Source: Amphritea sp. 1_MG-2023
Lineage (GTDB): Bacteria > Pseudomonadota > Gammaproteobacteria > Pseudomonadales > Balneatricaceae
NCBI RefSeq assembly: GCF_030547545.1
Contig: NZ_JAUOQE010000018.1
Span: forward strand, 1 to 64,000
Direction: 5' to 3'
Length of the DNA: 64,000 bases
A model generated the notes under the pieces. It ran no database searches and was not told the origin of the DNA. It saw only the letters and a program-made list of their open reading frames with translations. The position numbers and the translations under genes were made by a program. How positions within the stretch are numbered: position 1 is the stretch's first letter; every line of letters starts with the position of its first letter. This document shows, one piece after another, positions 26,032-36,364 of this stretch.

Positions 26032-26382
26032 TCAGATCGAGAAAGAGGAACCACAGCCACAGGTCGTGGTTGCATTAGGATTATCGATAACAAACTGAGA
26101 ACCTTGCAGACCCTCTTTATAATCCACTACCGAGCCGACCAGATATTGATAGCTCATCGGATCAATCAGCATAGTGACGCCATCATTTTCAATCGCGGTA
26201 TCATCATCAGCCACCGCTTCATCAAAAGTGAAACCGTAAGAGAATCCCGCACACCCGCCACCGGTAATAAATACCCGTAACTTAAGGTTATCGTTCTGCT
26301 CCTCTTCGATCAGACGTCTTACCTTCGCCGCGGCGGAATCTGAAAAAACCATGTCCGGCTGCTGGTCAGTCATCTCTGTCAT
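26032..26382 (-). CDS. erpA: Iron-sulfur cluster insertion protein ErpA
   Basis: This A-type carrier brings iron-sulfur clusters to target proteins, among them isoprenoid-pathway enzymes. The 116-residue protein has the three cluster cysteines C44 ([10 protein letters not shown]), C108 and C110 ([10 protein letters not shown]). Length and motifs fit ErpA rather than IscA, as does the position next to argC in the conserved anmK-erpA-argC block. A second ATG three codons in is also possible. Confidence 0.93.
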   Translation of the reverse strand: MTEMTDQQPDMVFSDSAAAKVRRLIEEEQNDNLKLRVFITGGGCAGFSYGFTFDEAVADDDTAIENDGVTMLIDPMSYQYLVGSVVDYKEGLQGSQFVIDNPNATTTCGCGSSFSI

Positions 26383-26466
26383 ATCTGCTCACTCACTCGT
26401 GTTTACCTGTTCAGGGATCTATTATCTATTTAACCGACTAATTTAGTCAAGTATAGAAAGTTCCGA

Positions 26467-27498
26467 TTACGGCATCATGCCGGTATGTCGCAACCCTTCG
26501 GCCTCATCAAAGCCGAACATAATATTCAAATTCTGAATCGCCTGACCCGCCGCGCCCTTAACCAAATTATCAATCACCGATAACACCACCACGGTATCAT
26601 CGTCCTGTGGCCGAAAGACGCTAATCCGACACATATTCGCGCCTTTGACGCTACGTGTTTCTGGCAAGCTGCCGGCAGGCATCACATCGACAAATGGCTC
26701 ATTGGCATAACGTTGTTCAAATAAGGCCTGCAAGCCATCAGTAGGATCTTTAAGTATGCCGTACAGGGTCGCGTGGATACCTCGAATCATCGGGGTTAAA
26801 TGCGGTACGAAGGTCAAGCCGACAGGCCGCCCCGCCGCTGCGCTTAGGCCTTGCTTAACCTCCGGCAGATGACGATGACCCGCTACGGCATAGGCTTTCA
26901 TATTTTCACTGCTTTCACATAGCAGTGAACCCACCTTTGCACCACGACCTGCACCACTGACACCCGATTTAACATCGGCAATCAGACGACGATGATCGAT
27001 CAAGCCGTTTTCAACCAAGGGTAAAAAGCCTAGCTGAGTGGCCGTAGGGTAACATCCAGGACAGGCAATTAGACGCGCCTCCTTGATGGCGGCACGGTTG
27101 ATTTCAGGTAAACCATAGACCGCTTGCGCGGTTAGTGCTGGACTGGTGTGTTCCATGCCATACCATTGAGACCAAAGCTCGAGATCTTTAATACGGAAGT
27201 CGGCCCCTAGATCGATCACCCGTACACCCCGTTCAACCAACTCGGGGGCCATTTTCATTGCCACACCGTGAGGCGTGGCAAAAAACACCGCATCACATTG
27301 GGCTAATGTATCCACGTTCGGCACCGAAAACTGCAGATCGTAGTGACCACGCAGGTTGGGGTACATATCGTCGATTCGCACTCCTTCCTCAGAACGCGAG
27401 GTGATCACCTCAACTGACACTTCAGGATGGTTTGCCAACAGTCTTAGCAGCTCTACGCCGGTATAACCGGTGCCGCCCACGATACCTACTTTGATCAC
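26467..27498 (-). CDS. argC: N-acetyl-gamma-glutamyl-phosphate reductase
   Basis: ArgC reduces N-acetylglutamyl phosphate to the semialdehyde in arginine synthesis. The 343-residue protein begins with the NADP Rossmann motif [15 protein letters not shown], and holds the catalytic cysteine in [13 protein letters not shown] and the [11 protein letters not shown] histidine region. It is the long, non-fused ArgC type. It starts upstream of erpA, 84 bases away on the same strand. Confidence 0.96.
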   Translation of the reverse strand: MIKVGIVGGTGYTGVELLRLLANHPEVSVEVITSRSEEGVRIDDMYPNLRGHYDLQFSVPNVDTLAQCDAVFFATPHGVAMKMAPELVERGVRVIDLGADFRIKDLELWSQWYGMEHTSPALTAQAVYGLPEINRAAIKEARLIACPGCYPTATQLGFLPLVENGLIDHRRLIADVKSGVSGAGRGAKVGSLLCESSENMKAYAVAGHRHLPEVKQGLSAAAGRPVGLTFVPHLTPMIRGIHATLYGILKDPTDGLQALFEQRYANEPFVDVMPAGSLPETRSVKGANMCRISVFRPQDDDTVVVLSVIDNLVKGAAGQAIQNLNIMFGFDEAEGLRHTGMMP

Positions 27499-27684
27499 TT
27501 TGACCTCTCAAATGGTTCTACGGTTTTCTATTCAGTCTACGTATGATACAAACCCTTGCGAGGCATTACTATTGCGTACCGCTAAAATAGGCCACTATAG
27601 CCCTGTTCATGTTAACGGGGTGGTAGGATAATCATTACTAAACTCCCCGCTATCTGTGCTTTAACAAAGGCTGACTCACATCAA

Positions 27685-29430
27685 ATGTTAAAAGACTCGA
27701 TGTCATTCACTCACTTTCGCAATCGACTAGCTCACGTTGAAGCCTTACCACAGCTGGTGCTGCTGGGGATTCTTTCTGGACTGGCAACGGGATTAGTCAT
27801 TCTAGCCTTCCGCCTATTGATCGATCTACCATTACAAGCATGGCTACCGGGCGGTCAAAGTGAGAACTTTGAAGCATTACCCGTATGGGCGCGTGTGCTA
27901 CTGCCCATCATCGGTACACTCGCGATTGCCTTGCTGTTCTGGAACATATCTCCGGCTAGTCGCAAAGTCGGCATTCTCCATGTCATGGAACGGCTCAGTT
28001 ATCATCAAGGAAACCTGCCCGGCAAAAACATGTTGGTGCAGTTCGTGGGGGCTGCGATCGCCCTATTAAGCGGACATTCGGTCGGTCGCGAAGGGCCCGC
28101 CGTGCATCTGGGAGCGGCCTGCGGTAGTTTGGTCGGTCAGGTGCTGAAACTGCCGAATAACTCTTTACGTATTCTGGTGGGTTGTGGCGTAGCTGCCGCC
28201 ATCTCCGCGGCGTTCAATACCCCTCTGGCCGGCGTTATCTTCTCGATGGAAGTAATTCTGATGGAATATACAGTGATCGGCTTTACCCCGGTGCTCGTGG
28301 CCTCCGTCACGGCCACCTTACTGATCCGCTTTGTCTACGGTGACGAATCCGCCTTCACTATCCCAGCACTACAGATTCAATCCATGTCAGAACTACCGTT
28401 TGTCATGTTACTGGGCATTCTCTGTGCTTTAGTCGCTGCCGCGTTTATCAGTATTTTGCTGCAGACACAGAAAACCATCACCTGGCCGCTAGGCATAAAA
28501 CTGTTAACCGCAGGATTATTAACAGGCATCGTCGCCAGTGGCTATCCACAGGTCATGGGGCTTGGCTATGACACGTTATCGGAAGTCCTAGAGGGCAGCA
28601 TGGGGTTAACGTTGTTGGTCTGTTTGTTGCTAACTAAAGGCCTGCTCACACCGATCGTACTGGGCCTAGGTGTGCCCGGCGGTCTGATTGGCCCGACGCT
28701 ATATATTGGGGCCCTCACCGGAGCCGCCTTTGCCTTACTAGTCGCCTATGTGACCGGTGCCAGCCATTCAGGGGTTGGCTTTTACGCCATGCTGGGGATG
28801 GGCGCGATGATGGGTGCGGTGCTGAATGCCCCCTTAGCCGCGCTAATTGCATTACTCGAACTCACCGCCAACCCGAATATCATCTTTCCGGGGATGCTCG
28901 CGATCGTCGTGGCTAGCATCACCGTGCGTTTTTTCTTTAAACAACCGTCTATCTTTCTCAATCAACTCTACGCTCAAGGGCTGGACTATCGTCAAGAACC
29001 GCTCGCTCAAGCGCTATCACGTCAAGGCGTTAGCAGCGTGATGCATAGCCATATTATCCACTGCGCCATGAACATCAACGTGGAAGCCGCCAGACGCATA
29101 TTGGCACACCAACCGGATTGGATTGTGCTCGAAGATAACGATCAGTTACCGCGTTACATTCTGCTACCCGCCAGTTTAGAGCAGTTTATGGCGCAGCAAA
29201 GTGAGCAGCCTGACTTTAACGCTGAGCAAACACTCATACTCACAGAAGTACCCGCGGTGCGTAAAGATATCGCCGTGATCGGTATCAATGCGACGCTCAA
29301 AGAGGCCCTCGATCGGATGAATCAGCAACGGGTCGATGCGTTGTGGATACAAAACTATAGCAAAGAGATCACCGGCATTCTCACCCGCGAACAGGTTGAG
29401 CACTTCTATACCCAAAAAATCGAACCATAA
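27685..29430 (+). CDS. ClC-family chloride channel or transporter with C-terminal CBS-like region
   Basis: A 581-residue protein with the ClC membrane domain (about 20-425) and a soluble tail (440-580) resembling a CBS pair. The gating glutamate is present in SVGREGPAVH (E136). The selectivity loop usually written GSGIP reads KVGIL (94-98), and the GIFAP-type loop reads GGLIGP, so anion choice may differ from the classic E. coli exchanger. The tail lacks a clear nucleotide-binding signature. It is divergent from argC and followed 22 bases later by thiE. Confidence 0.85.
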   Translation: MLKDSMSFTHFRNRLAHVEALPQLVLLGILSGLATGLVILAFRLLIDLPLQAWLPGGQSENFEALPVWARVLLPIIGTLAIALLFWNISPASRKVGILHVMERLSYHQGNLPGKNMLVQFVGAAIALLSGHSVGREGPAVHLGAACGSLVGQVLKLPNNSLRILVGCGVAAAISAAFNTPLAGVIFSMEVILMEYTVIGFTPVLVASVTATLLIRFVYGDESAFTIPALQIQSMSELPFVMLLGILCALVAAAFISILLQTQKTITWPLGIKLLTAGLLTGIVASGYPQVMGLGYDTLSEVLEGSMGLTLLVCLLLTKGLLTPIVLGLGVPGGLIGPTLYIGALTGAAFALLVAYVTGASHSGVGFYAMLGMGAMMGAVLNAPLAALIALLELTANPNIIFPGMLAIVVASITVRFFFKQPSIFLNQLYAQGLDYRQEPLAQALSRQGVSSVMHSHIIHCAMNINVEAARRILAHQPDWIVLEDNDQLPRYILLPASLEQFMAQQSEQPDFNAEQTLILTEVPAVRKDIAVIGINATLKEALDRMNQQRVDALWIQNYSKEITGILTREQVEHFYTQKIEP

Positions 29431-29452
29431 CCCCATTCTCCTAAGGAATCCG

Positions 29453-30103
29453 ATGACAGAGTTTCCGCTACACGGTTTATATGCGATTACCGATAGTACG
29501 TTAATGCCCAACACCGACAGCCTATTGTTACAGGTGGAGCAAGCCCTTCGTGGCGGTGCGCACATTATTCAATACCGCGATAAATCCAACGATCAGACGC
29601 TGCGCCTGCAACAGGCCATAGCGCTAGTGGATTTATGTCAGCAATATCAGCGCCCGATTCTCATCAATGATGATACGCAACTCGCCAAGGCAAGTGGCGC
29701 AGATGGCGTTCATCTCGGTCAAGGCGATGGCAATATCGAGGACGCACGCGCCTATCTAGGGGCAACCGCAATTATTGGCAATACATGCCACAATTCACTG
29801 CCCTTGGCACACTCCGCCTATCAACAAGGCGCCGATTATGTCGCCTTTGGTGCGCTCTTCCCTTCAAGCACCAAACCCGATGCCACACTTGCACCTATGA
29901 GTCTGATCCGCGAAGCCAAAGCAACACTACCCGTTCCGGTAGTAGCGATTGGCGGCATTAATATGGATAATGCAGATCAGGTAATTTCCGCTGGAGCCGA
30001 TATGATCGCCGTCATCCACAATCTGTTTGCCAACGATGATATTTGCGCCCAGGCCGGACAGTTTAACGCCCTGTTTAACTGCTCCGCTCACGACACGAAT
30101 TAA
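29453..30103 (+). CDS. thiE: Thiamine-phosphate synthase
   Basis: ThiE joins the thiazole and pyrimidine halves of thiamine. The 216-residue TIM barrel shows the expected motifs: [18 protein letters not shown] with the pyrophosphate-binding Arg, [23 protein letters not shown] and VAIGGI. The ATG at 29453 has an AAGGA site; the frame open upstream lies inside the ClC gene. It is followed 11 bases later by hemL, an order also seen in Pseudomonas. Confidence 0.95.
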   Translation: MTEFPLHGLYAITDSTLMPNTDSLLLQVEQALRGGAHIIQYRDKSNDQTLRLQQAIALVDLCQQYQRPILINDDTQLAKASGADGVHLGQGDGNIEDARAYLGATAIIGNTCHNSLPLAHSAYQQGADYVAFGALFPSSTKPDATLAPMSLIREAKATLPVPVVAIGGINMDNADQVISAGADMIAVIHNLFANDDICAQAGQFNALFNCSAHDTN

Positions 30104-30114
30104 GAGAGCCCAAC

Positions 30115-31404
30115 ATGTCCCGTTCAGAATCTTTATTCCAAGCCGCTCAGACCCATATCCCAGGTGGCGTCAATTCACCGGTACGCGCATTTAAAGGTGT
30201 GGGTGGCACGCCGATCTTTTTTAAACGCGGTGAAGCGGCTTATATGTTTGATGAAGATGATCAGCGCTACATCGATTATGTGGGTTCTTGGGGGCCGATG
30301 ATTCTAGGACACTCACACCCAACGGTGATGGATGCCGTGCGCAAAGTGATGGACTCCGGCCTCGGTTTCGGTGCGCCCACCGCCATCGAGATCGAGATGG
30401 CCGATAAAGTCTGTGAGATCATGCCCGGCATGGACTTGGTACGGATGGTCAGCTCCGGTACGGAAGCGACCATGAGTGCGATTCGTCTAGCCCGCGGCTA
30501 TACCGGCCGCGATAAAATCGTCAAATTTGAAGGCTGTTACCACGGTCACTCGGATTCATTATTAGTCAAAGCCGGCTCCGGCATGCTGACCTTGGGTGAG
30601 CCAAGTTCTCCCGGTGTGCCCGCCAGCTTGGCAGAACATACCATTACCCTAACCTACAACGATATCGACAATGTCCGTCAAGCGTTTGCCGAGGCGGGCA
30701 ACGAGATTGCTTGTATTATCGTTGAGCCCGTAGCCGGCAACATGAACTGTATTCCTCCCCTACCGGGTTTCTTGCAAGGTCTGCGAGAAGTCTGTGATGA
30801 ATATGGCGCGGTGTTGATTATCGATGAAGTAATGACCGGTTTCCGTGTCTCATTAACCGGTGCACAGGGCTACTATGGCGTCACTCCAGATCTCACCACC
30901 ATGGGTAAAGTGATTGGTGGAGGTCTGCCCGTGGGCGCCTTCGGCGGTAAGCGTGAAATCATGGAGTATATCTCACCACTGGGCCCTGTTTATCAAGCGG
31001 GTACGCTGTCCGGTAATCCACTGGCGATGGCCGCGGGCCTAGCGATGCTGAATGCACTTCAGGAAGAAGGCTTTCATGAAAAACTCAGCGCCAAAACAGA
31101 ACTCCTAACGCAAGGTTTTGAAGCGATGGCGCTCCGTCATGGTGTCCCCTTCACCACCACGCAAGTGGGCGGCATGTTTGGTTTATTCTTTACCGAGCAA
31201 GAACAGGTTACTTGCTTCGCCGAAGTCATGAAATGTGATGCCGATAAATTTGGCCGTTTCTTCCATGGCATGCTCGAAGAAGGCATCTACTTAGCCCCTT
31301 CTGCCTTTGAAGCGGGCTTTATGTCTCAGGCTCACACCGAAGACGATATCAATGCCACAATCGAAGCAGCTGGCCGCGTGTTTGCCAAACTCGCCGCGGA
31401 ATAA
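30115..31404 (+). CDS. hemL: Glutamate-1-semialdehyde 2,1-aminomutase
   Basis: HemL makes 5-aminolevulinate, first committed precursor of heme. The 429-residue PLP enzyme has [12 protein letters not shown] at the N-terminus, [17 protein letters not shown], the [10 protein letters not shown] aspartate and the PLP lysine in [18 protein letters not shown]. All are intact and the length is typical. It shares a transcript with thiE and probably with the membrane protein that begins three bases after its stop. Confidence 0.97.
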   Translation: MSRSESLFQAAQTHIPGGVNSPVRAFKGVGGTPIFFKRGEAAYMFDEDDQRYIDYVGSWGPMILGHSHPTVMDAVRKVMDSGLGFGAPTAIEIEMADKVCEIMPGMDLVRMVSSGTEATMSAIRLARGYTGRDKIVKFEGCYHGHSDSLLVKAGSGMLTLGEPSSPGVPASLAEHTITLTYNDIDNVRQAFAEAGNEIACIIVEPVAGNMNCIPPLPGFLQGLREVCDEYGAVLIIDEVMTGFRVSLTGAQGYYGVTPDLTTMGKVIGGGLPVGAFGGKREIMEYISPLGPVYQAGTLSGNPLAMAAGLAMLNALQEEGFHEKLSAKTELLTQGFEAMALRHGVPFTTTQVGGMFGLFFTEQEQVTCFAEVMKCDADKFGRFFHGMLEEGIYLAPSAFEAGFMSQAHTEDDINATIEAAGRVFAKLAAE

Positions 31405-31407
31405 ACG

Positions 31408-32043
31408 ATGCTCATCAGCTTAGTCTACGGCGCATTGTTAATCAGTGCGCTGTTCAGCGCACGTCAGTTGCAACGTCACGCACAAAGCCACAGCGATACC
31501 GCCAAAGCGACGCTACAAGCGGCCGCTTTGAGTGCTGGGTTTGTCGCTATTTGGGCGTTATCAGAACTTGTGAATCAGTCTGATCAGTTTGCCGGTACTG
31601 ATATCGCCACACTGCAAAGACTCTTGAGCAATCTGGCCTACTTTGTTGCGCTGCCATTTTTGGCCACCGCATTATTTATCAGTGCATCTTCGCAACATTG
31701 GCAACGGCCGGCATGGGGACGCTGGCTACTCGGTTTATTCGCGCTGTTTGAATTACTCCGCCGCATGGAGCATGGCGAGTTATATACTCAGATCGTTGCC
31801 GTTATGATTTCTGTCAGTTTTCTATGGGTGACACTGATCATCAAAGAAAAAGCACTACGACAAGCAAGCCTACTGGCCGGTATTAATATGGCTATCGCAC
31901 TGCTAGTGACGGGGCCTGGGGCAGTACTAGCGTCACCCTTACCCGATAGTCAGGTGCTCTATCCGCTTTTATTGACAGCAGCCCTACCCCTAACCGGTAT
32001 CGCTATTCAGCAAACGATTCAGTTTCATCGGTCTAACGTCTGA
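31408..32043 (+). CDS. Hypothetical membrane protein downstream of hemL
   Basis: A 211-residue protein with about six or seven hydrophobic segments and no motif I recognise. Its ATG follows the hemL stop by three bases, so it should be translated from the same message. Polar clusters such as RQLQRHAQSHSD between the first two helices and QHWQRPAWGR in the middle suggest cytosolic loops. No function can be given; cotranscription with hemL is the only clue. Confidence 0.6.
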   Translation: MLISLVYGALLISALFSARQLQRHAQSHSDTAKATLQAAALSAGFVAIWALSELVNQSDQFAGTDIATLQRLLSNLAYFVALPFLATALFISASSQHWQRPAWGRWLLGLFALFELLRRMEHGELYTQIVAVMISVSFLWVTLIIKEKALRQASLLAGINMAIALLVTGPGAVLASPLPDSQVLYPLLLTAALPLTGIAIQQTIQFHRSNV

Positions 32044-32406
32044 CTGTCATGGCTTATAAGCGCTAACTGATGAGCGCCAACTTAAAAGCGCCTACTAGGC
32101 GCTTCCCTGATCCATTCTCATGCTTAATGCCGCCACTAATGCCTCCCTTTATCGCCGCACAACGACAATCGGCAGTATGCCGCCTAAATAACACATCAAT
32201 TTAGTCGCCAACCCGGTAGCAACAGTGTCGCTAAAGTGCGAATATATCATAAAGGCTCTTCCCTCCTATCTGTCGCGTTGAGTCACAGGGGTAAATAGTT
32301 AAAGCGTTTATTATCAGCAATATGGTTTTCTATCAGAGTATCTATTAATCTCTTTGTTAAACTCTCTGTCGCACGTCGATATTTCACTAGCGCAAGGAAA
32401 AACTCA
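32044..32406. other. Intergenic region with a hairpin, between hemL cluster and response regulator
   Basis: The first part holds an AAGCGCC-TACTA-GGCGCTT hairpin (32086-32104) without U run, probably the end of the thiE-hemL transcript. The remaining 300 bases show no gene; they should hold the promoter of the response-regulator pair, which I could not place. Confidence 0.5.
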
Positions 32407-33384
32407 TTGAATTCAGCTGTTCCAATCGTTATCTGTGATGATTCCCGCTTAGCGCGCAAACAGATCGCCGCTGCCTTGCGAGACTGGAATGTAGATATTA
32501 CCTTTGCTGAGCATGGCGTAGAAGCCTTAGATGCTATTCGAGCTGGCAAAGCAGATATCCTTTTTCTCGATCTTAATATGCCGATCATGGACGGCTATCA
32601 AGTATTAGAGCGTATCCGCCGCGATGACCTACCCACCATGGTGATCGTCATTTCAGGCGATATTCAACCTGAAGCATACAACCGAGTGATGGCACTAGGC
32701 GCTTTAGCTTTTATTAAAAAGCCCTGCTCATCTGATGTTATTGCCGAGGTGCTAAATCAATACGGATTACTCCACGAACTGCAACATTCAGCGCCCTCTT
32801 TAGCCAACCAAGAGATCCTCGAACTCCCCGATTACTACCAAGAAATCGCCAACATTGCCATGGGTCAGGCGGGTAATCAATTAGCTCGACTGCTGGATAC
32901 ATTTGTTAACCTCCCCATCCCTAGAGTCAGCCTGGTGTCCCCTGCAGAGGTTGAAATGATTTTACTCAGCGCCGCTAGCAGTGACTGCGACTTGGTCAGT
33001 CAAGGATTCGTGGGGCCCAATATCGCGGGTGAAGCGTTATTACTCATCAAACAAGGCAATCTCGATACGATTGCTCGACTCATGGATATGCAGGGACAGA
33101 CAGATCAATTTAACATTGAATTACAAATGACCCTGTCTAATACATTAATAGGGGCCTTTATGTCAGGGTTCTCGAAACAGCTCGATATGACCCTAAGCAG
33201 AGCAACCCCGATTATTTTACGTCACTTTACTGAGCTACCTAGGCAAAATACTCAGTGGCAAAAAACGTTAATGATCGCGATTGATTACCAATTAAAGTTA
33301 CACAACTTCCAGTGCGAACTGCTGGTTATATTTACCGAAGACTCATTGCCGAAACTAAAAGAGATGGCGAGATATTTTTCATGA
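32407..33384 (+). CDS. Response regulator with REC and CheC-like phosphatase domains
   Basis: A 325-residue protein: REC domain (1-120) with D11-D12, phosphoacceptor D55 (LFLDLNMP) and the KKP lysine, followed by a CheC/CheX-like domain (about 140-320) with YYQEIANIAMGQAGNQLA, the helix that in CheC carries phosphatase residues; the E and N of that motif are kept. Such fusions can dephosphorylate themselves or a partner. The start is TTG, with an AAGGA site eight bases upstream; no ATG is available in the right place. Its last four bases overlap the start of a diguanylate cyclase, which it most likely controls. Confidence 0.78.
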   Translation: MNSAVPIVICDDSRLARKQIAAALRDWNVDITFAEHGVEALDAIRAGKADILFLDLNMPIMDGYQVLERIRRDDLPTMVIVISGDIQPEAYNRVMALGALAFIKKPCSSDVIAEVLNQYGLLHELQHSAPSLANQEILELPDYYQEIANIAMGQAGNQLARLLDTFVNLPIPRVSLVSPAEVEMILLSAASSDCDLVSQGFVGPNIAGEALLLIKQGNLDTIARLMDMQGQTDQFNIELQMTLSNTLIGAFMSGFSKQLDMTLSRATPIILRHFTELPRQNTQWQKTLMIAIDYQLKLHNFQCELLVIFTEDSLPKLKEMARYFS

Positions 33385-34349
33385 ACGCAACAGCGAATCA
33401 AGATATTAATGATATTCACTGGATTTTGGGGCTATTACAAAATTTTGAAGCGGGCCTGATTGTTATCGACCGCGATAATACCATCTGTCTATGGAATGAT
33501 TTTATGGAAAACCATTCCGGTATTGCCGCCAGTAAAGCCACCAATCAAAAGCTCTTCAGCCTGTTTCCAGAACTACCGGAACATTGGTTAACGAAAAAGA
33601 TGCAGGGTGTCTTGCTGCTCAATAATACCGCCTATATCTCTTGGGAACAAAAACCCTATCTGTTTCAGTTTAAAAGCCACCGCCCCATCACGGGTAGTGC
33701 GCCTTATATGTATCAGAATGTCACCTTGATTCCATTGAGTTCACCGACAGGTCAAGTTGATCATATTGGCATGTTAATTTACGACGTTACCGATAATGCC
33801 GTGGCACAACAAGCGTTGCAGGCCGCCAATAAACGCTTGCAATCGTTAAGCCGTGTGGATGGATTAACGGGGCTGTACAATCGCGCCTATTGGCAAGAGT
33901 GTCTTAAAAAAGAGTTTGCTCGCTTTGGACGACTGCAAGCAGCTTCTTCTCTGATTATTCTGGATATCGATCATTTCAAGCGAGTCAACGATACTTATGG
34001 CCATCAAGCCGGTGATATTGTTATTCAGACGATTGCCAATATTTTGCAACAACAGGCGCGAAAAACAGATTTTGTCGGCCGTTATGGTGGTGAAGAATAC
34101 GGCGCGATTCTGGTAGGAACCCATGGTGCAAATGCGATGATTTTTGCTGAACGGTTACGTTCGGCCGTCGAAGCAAGCGTCATCGACTATGGCGATCACC
34201 AACTATCGGTCACCATCAGCATCGGCCTATCTGAAATTAGGCTCGATCAAAGTACTGAAACACAGTGGCTAGAAGAAGCCGATCAAGCACTCTATAAATC
34301 GAAACAGAATGGTCGTAATCAAGTGACACTGTTCCAGCGCGATCAATAA
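33381..34349 (+). CDS. PAS-GGDEF diguanylate cyclase
   Basis: A 322-residue cytosolic enzyme that should make cyclic di-GMP. A PAS-like sensor (about 12-140) leads through a helical linker to a GGDEF domain with DGLTGLYNR, the metal-binding DIDHFKRVND and active-site GGEEY (236-240), a working variant of GGDEF. The inhibitory I-site RxxD is present at R227-D230, five residues before the active site, so product feedback is expected. The ATG at 33381 overlaps the upstream response regulator by four bases; the two are one regulatory unit. Confidence 0.88.
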   Translation: MNATANQDINDIHWILGLLQNFEAGLIVIDRDNTICLWNDFMENHSGIAASKATNQKLFSLFPELPEHWLTKKMQGVLLLNNTAYISWEQKPYLFQFKSHRPITGSAPYMYQNVTLIPLSSPTGQVDHIGMLIYDVTDNAVAQQALQAANKRLQSLSRVDGLTGLYNRAYWQECLKKEFARFGRLQAASSLIILDIDHFKRVNDTYGHQAGDIVIQTIANILQQQARKTDFVGRYGGEEYGAILVGTHGANAMIFAERLRSAVEASVIDYGDHQLSVTISIGLSEIRLDQSTETQWLEEADQALYKSKQNGRNQVTLFQRDQ

Positions 34350-34566
34350 CACTCTGATGATAGACAGCCTGATCAGAGAAATAGATAGACATGCTCATTA
34401 GATCTCTATAGAGTGTCTTTCAGCTAGAAAGAATACTCATATTTACATCCTACATTTCGTTGTTTTATTCGTAACACCACGTCCTGCAGTTTTTAAGTCT
34501 CAGTCTATATTTTCATGCCATTCAGCCTTTTTAAGGCACTTTTTATATAAATTTCAGGATATTATT

Positions 34567-34776
34567 ATGTCTAATACAACAACCGGTACAGTTAAGTGGT
34601 TTAACGAAACTAAAGGTTTTGGTTTCATCGAACAAGCATCTGGCCCAGATGTTTTTGCTCACTTCAGCGCTATTGTAAGCGATGGCTTTAAAACATTGGC
34701 TGAAGGCCAGCAAGTAGAGTTTACTGTCACTAGCGGCCCTAAAGGCCCGCAAGCTGAGAACATTGTTGCTATCTAA
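34567..34776 (+). CDS. Cold-shock-domain protein
   Basis: A 69-residue single CSD protein that binds single-stranded RNA and DNA. Both RNP motifs are present (KGFGFIEQ and VFAHFSAI) with the aromatic surface residues. A 200-base AT-rich leader without gene precedes it, as is common for csp messages that are controlled after transcription. An AGGA site lies eight bases before the ATG, and a strong terminator follows. Which csp paralogue it is cannot be told. Confidence 0.93.
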   Translation: MSNTTTGTVKWFNETKGFGFIEQASGPDVFAHFSAIVSDGFKTLAEGQQVEFTVTSGPKGPQAENIVAI

Positions 34777-34791
34777 TCGATAACAACCCTT

Positions 34792-34828
34792 AAAAAAGGG
34801 CAAGCCTCGCTGAGGCTTGCCCTTTTTT
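34792..34828. terminator. Bidirectional terminator between csp and the DNR-like gene
   Basis: A perfect 17-bp stem with a three-base loop; arms begin with six A and end with six T, giving a U run on both strands for two convergent genes. Confidence 0.92.
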
Positions 34829-34856
34829 ATGTGCTCGCTAATGTAAAATTTAACCC

Positions 34857-35540
34857 TCAATGGCCAAATTCACGTAACCCCTGCAAGTCATAAACCATCA
34901 CATCGGCCCCTTTCACATCAATCAGCCCTTGTGTCTTCATCTCCTTCATCAACCGAGAAAACGTTTCCGGCTGCATACCCAACTGCGATGCGATCAACTG
35001 CTTAGCCATCGGCAACTGCAATTGACACTTTGATGCGGCAGGATTATGTGCCAAACCAAACAAGTAGTTACCTAACCGGTGTCGCGTATTCTGTAATGTC
35101 AGGGTTTCGATCTCGGTGATACGCCGATGCAATTTCACGGCCATACTACCCATCACCTTTAACGCACTCTGCGGAGCGGCTAGCAGCATCTCTTTATAGA
35201 GCTTATTGGGGATCACCATTATCTCACTCACCCCCATCGCCACCGCATTCAGGGGATAACAAACCTGATCCATAAACATCAGCGCCTCAGCAAAAGCGCC
35301 GTCAGGCTTAATCACCTCAATCACCTTGGCCTGACCATCCGGCGACACGCGAAATAGATTCACGCCCCCAGTCAGCACGATATAAAAGCGGGTTGCGACA
35401 TCGCCCTGATGAAACAGCACCTCATCATTGCTGAGCTTGATCACATGACACTGCTGATAAAGCACGTCACGTGCATTTTCCGGTAGCGCTGAAAACAAAA
35501 AGTGCTCACGCAATGCCACTTGTAATCTAGATTCTGACAT
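34857..35540 (-). CDS. CRP/FNR-family regulator, DNR-like
   Basis: A 227-residue regulator with an N-terminal cyclic-nucleotide-binding fold (15-130) and a C-terminal winged helix. It lacks the N-terminal cysteine cluster of FNR. Several segments resemble Pseudomonas DNR, the heme-based NO sensor of denitrification: FAEALMFMD, LHRRITEIETLTLQNTRHR, and the recognition region AKQLIASQLGMQPETFSRLM. The helix motif ETFSR contacts FNR-type TTGAT sites. NO sensing would tie in with nsrR-hmp ten kilobases away, but that link and the heme are inference. It converges with csp. Confidence 0.75.
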   Translation of the reverse strand: MSESRLQVALREHFLFSALPENARDVLYQQCHVIKLSNDEVLFHQGDVATRFYIVLTGGVNLFRVSPDGQAKVIEVIKPDGAFAEALMFMDQVCYPLNAVAMGVSEIMVIPNKLYKEMLLAAPQSALKVMGSMAVKLHRRITEIETLTLQNTRHRLGNYLFGLAHNPAASKCQLQLPMAKQLIASQLGMQPETFSRLMKEMKTQGLIDVKGADVMVYDLQGLREFGH

Positions 35541-35760
35541 TCACTCTTCGCCTCTCAAATAACGCTGACCTACTCATCACTCACCGCCCCCCTGCACGCA
35601 GGCTTTCATTGGCTGATACCGAATCATAGACGATCTCTCTAATCGACTTAAAAATCGAGACCACCGTTATAGCGGCTATCGATCAGTAGCCAAAAAGGCT
35701 ACCTCAATCGCTAACGCTGCATCAGCCGTTGCGGCGGTAGTTGCGTCAAGTTACATGAAA

Positions 35761-36360
35761 TCAATAGCTACGCGCTTTCGCCCGTGCGTCTGCGGCGCCG
35801 CTATGATCGCCACCTTCACTGCGAATATCAGCAATCAGTATCCAAAACTTGCGTTCCCTCGATGATTGTCCGCGGGCCAGTGTGAGCCCTTTGAGCGCCA
35901 ACTGCTCGGCCTGAAGGTATTGCCCCTGCTGTCGTCGAAGATCGGCTAATTGAAAGTACACTTGCGGATCGCGTGGCGCTATTCGTTGCGCTCGCTCTAG
36001 ACTGCTCTGCGCGGTACGATACTGCCCCTGCGCTTGCTGCTGCTTGGCGCCGTCGAGTAACGCCAGCACGGCGGGATTGCTCGGTGATACGTCAGTTCGG
36101 TTCGCGGGGGCTATTGGAGTGCTTTCCCGTGGCGCAACAGCGGCCGCTTCAACCGGACGGCTGATCACCGTAAAGCCCTGACGCGTATCCACTGGGGTGG
36201 CTATCGCCGTCTGTTCGCCGGTCTGCTGATTAACCACCACGTCTTTTCCGGCGGCGGATCGATCTTCAACAATCGGGTTAATATTGGCATTACCGCTAAT
36301 GCAGCCCGTCAATAACGAGGTCAAAAGCAGCCCAAGGCCAGTCAATATAACTTTTTTCAT
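35761..36360 (-). CDS. TPR lipoprotein after mrcB
   Basis: A 199-residue lipoprotein with signal peptide and lipobox LTGC (C20), a Pro/Thr-rich linker (about 60-95), then two or three TPR units (about 100-195; ALLDGAKQQQAQGQYRTAQSSLERA and following). Its start lies four bases after the mrcB stop, so it is made together with PBP1b. In E. coli an unrelated outer-membrane lipoprotein, LpoB, activates PBP1b; in Pseudomonas LpoP, a TPR lipoprotein encoded beside the PBP1b gene, does so. By position and domain this is the best candidate for such an activator. Confidence 0.75.
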   Translation of the reverse strand: MKKVILTGLGLLLTSLLTGCISGNANINPIVEDRSAAGKDVVVNQQTGEQTAIATPVDTRQGFTVISRPVEAAAVAPRESTPIAPANRTDVSPSNPAVLALLDGAKQQQAQGQYRTAQSSLERAQRIAPRDPQVYFQLADLRRQQGQYLQAEQLALKGLTLARGQSSRERKFWILIADIRSEGGDHSGAADARAKARSY

Positions 36361-36364
36361 TTGT

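Noticed and set aside
35686-35702. GTAGCC-AAAAA-GGCTAC hairpin as terminator of the mrcB transcript
   Set aside because: Only six base pairs and no U run after it; too weak to list.
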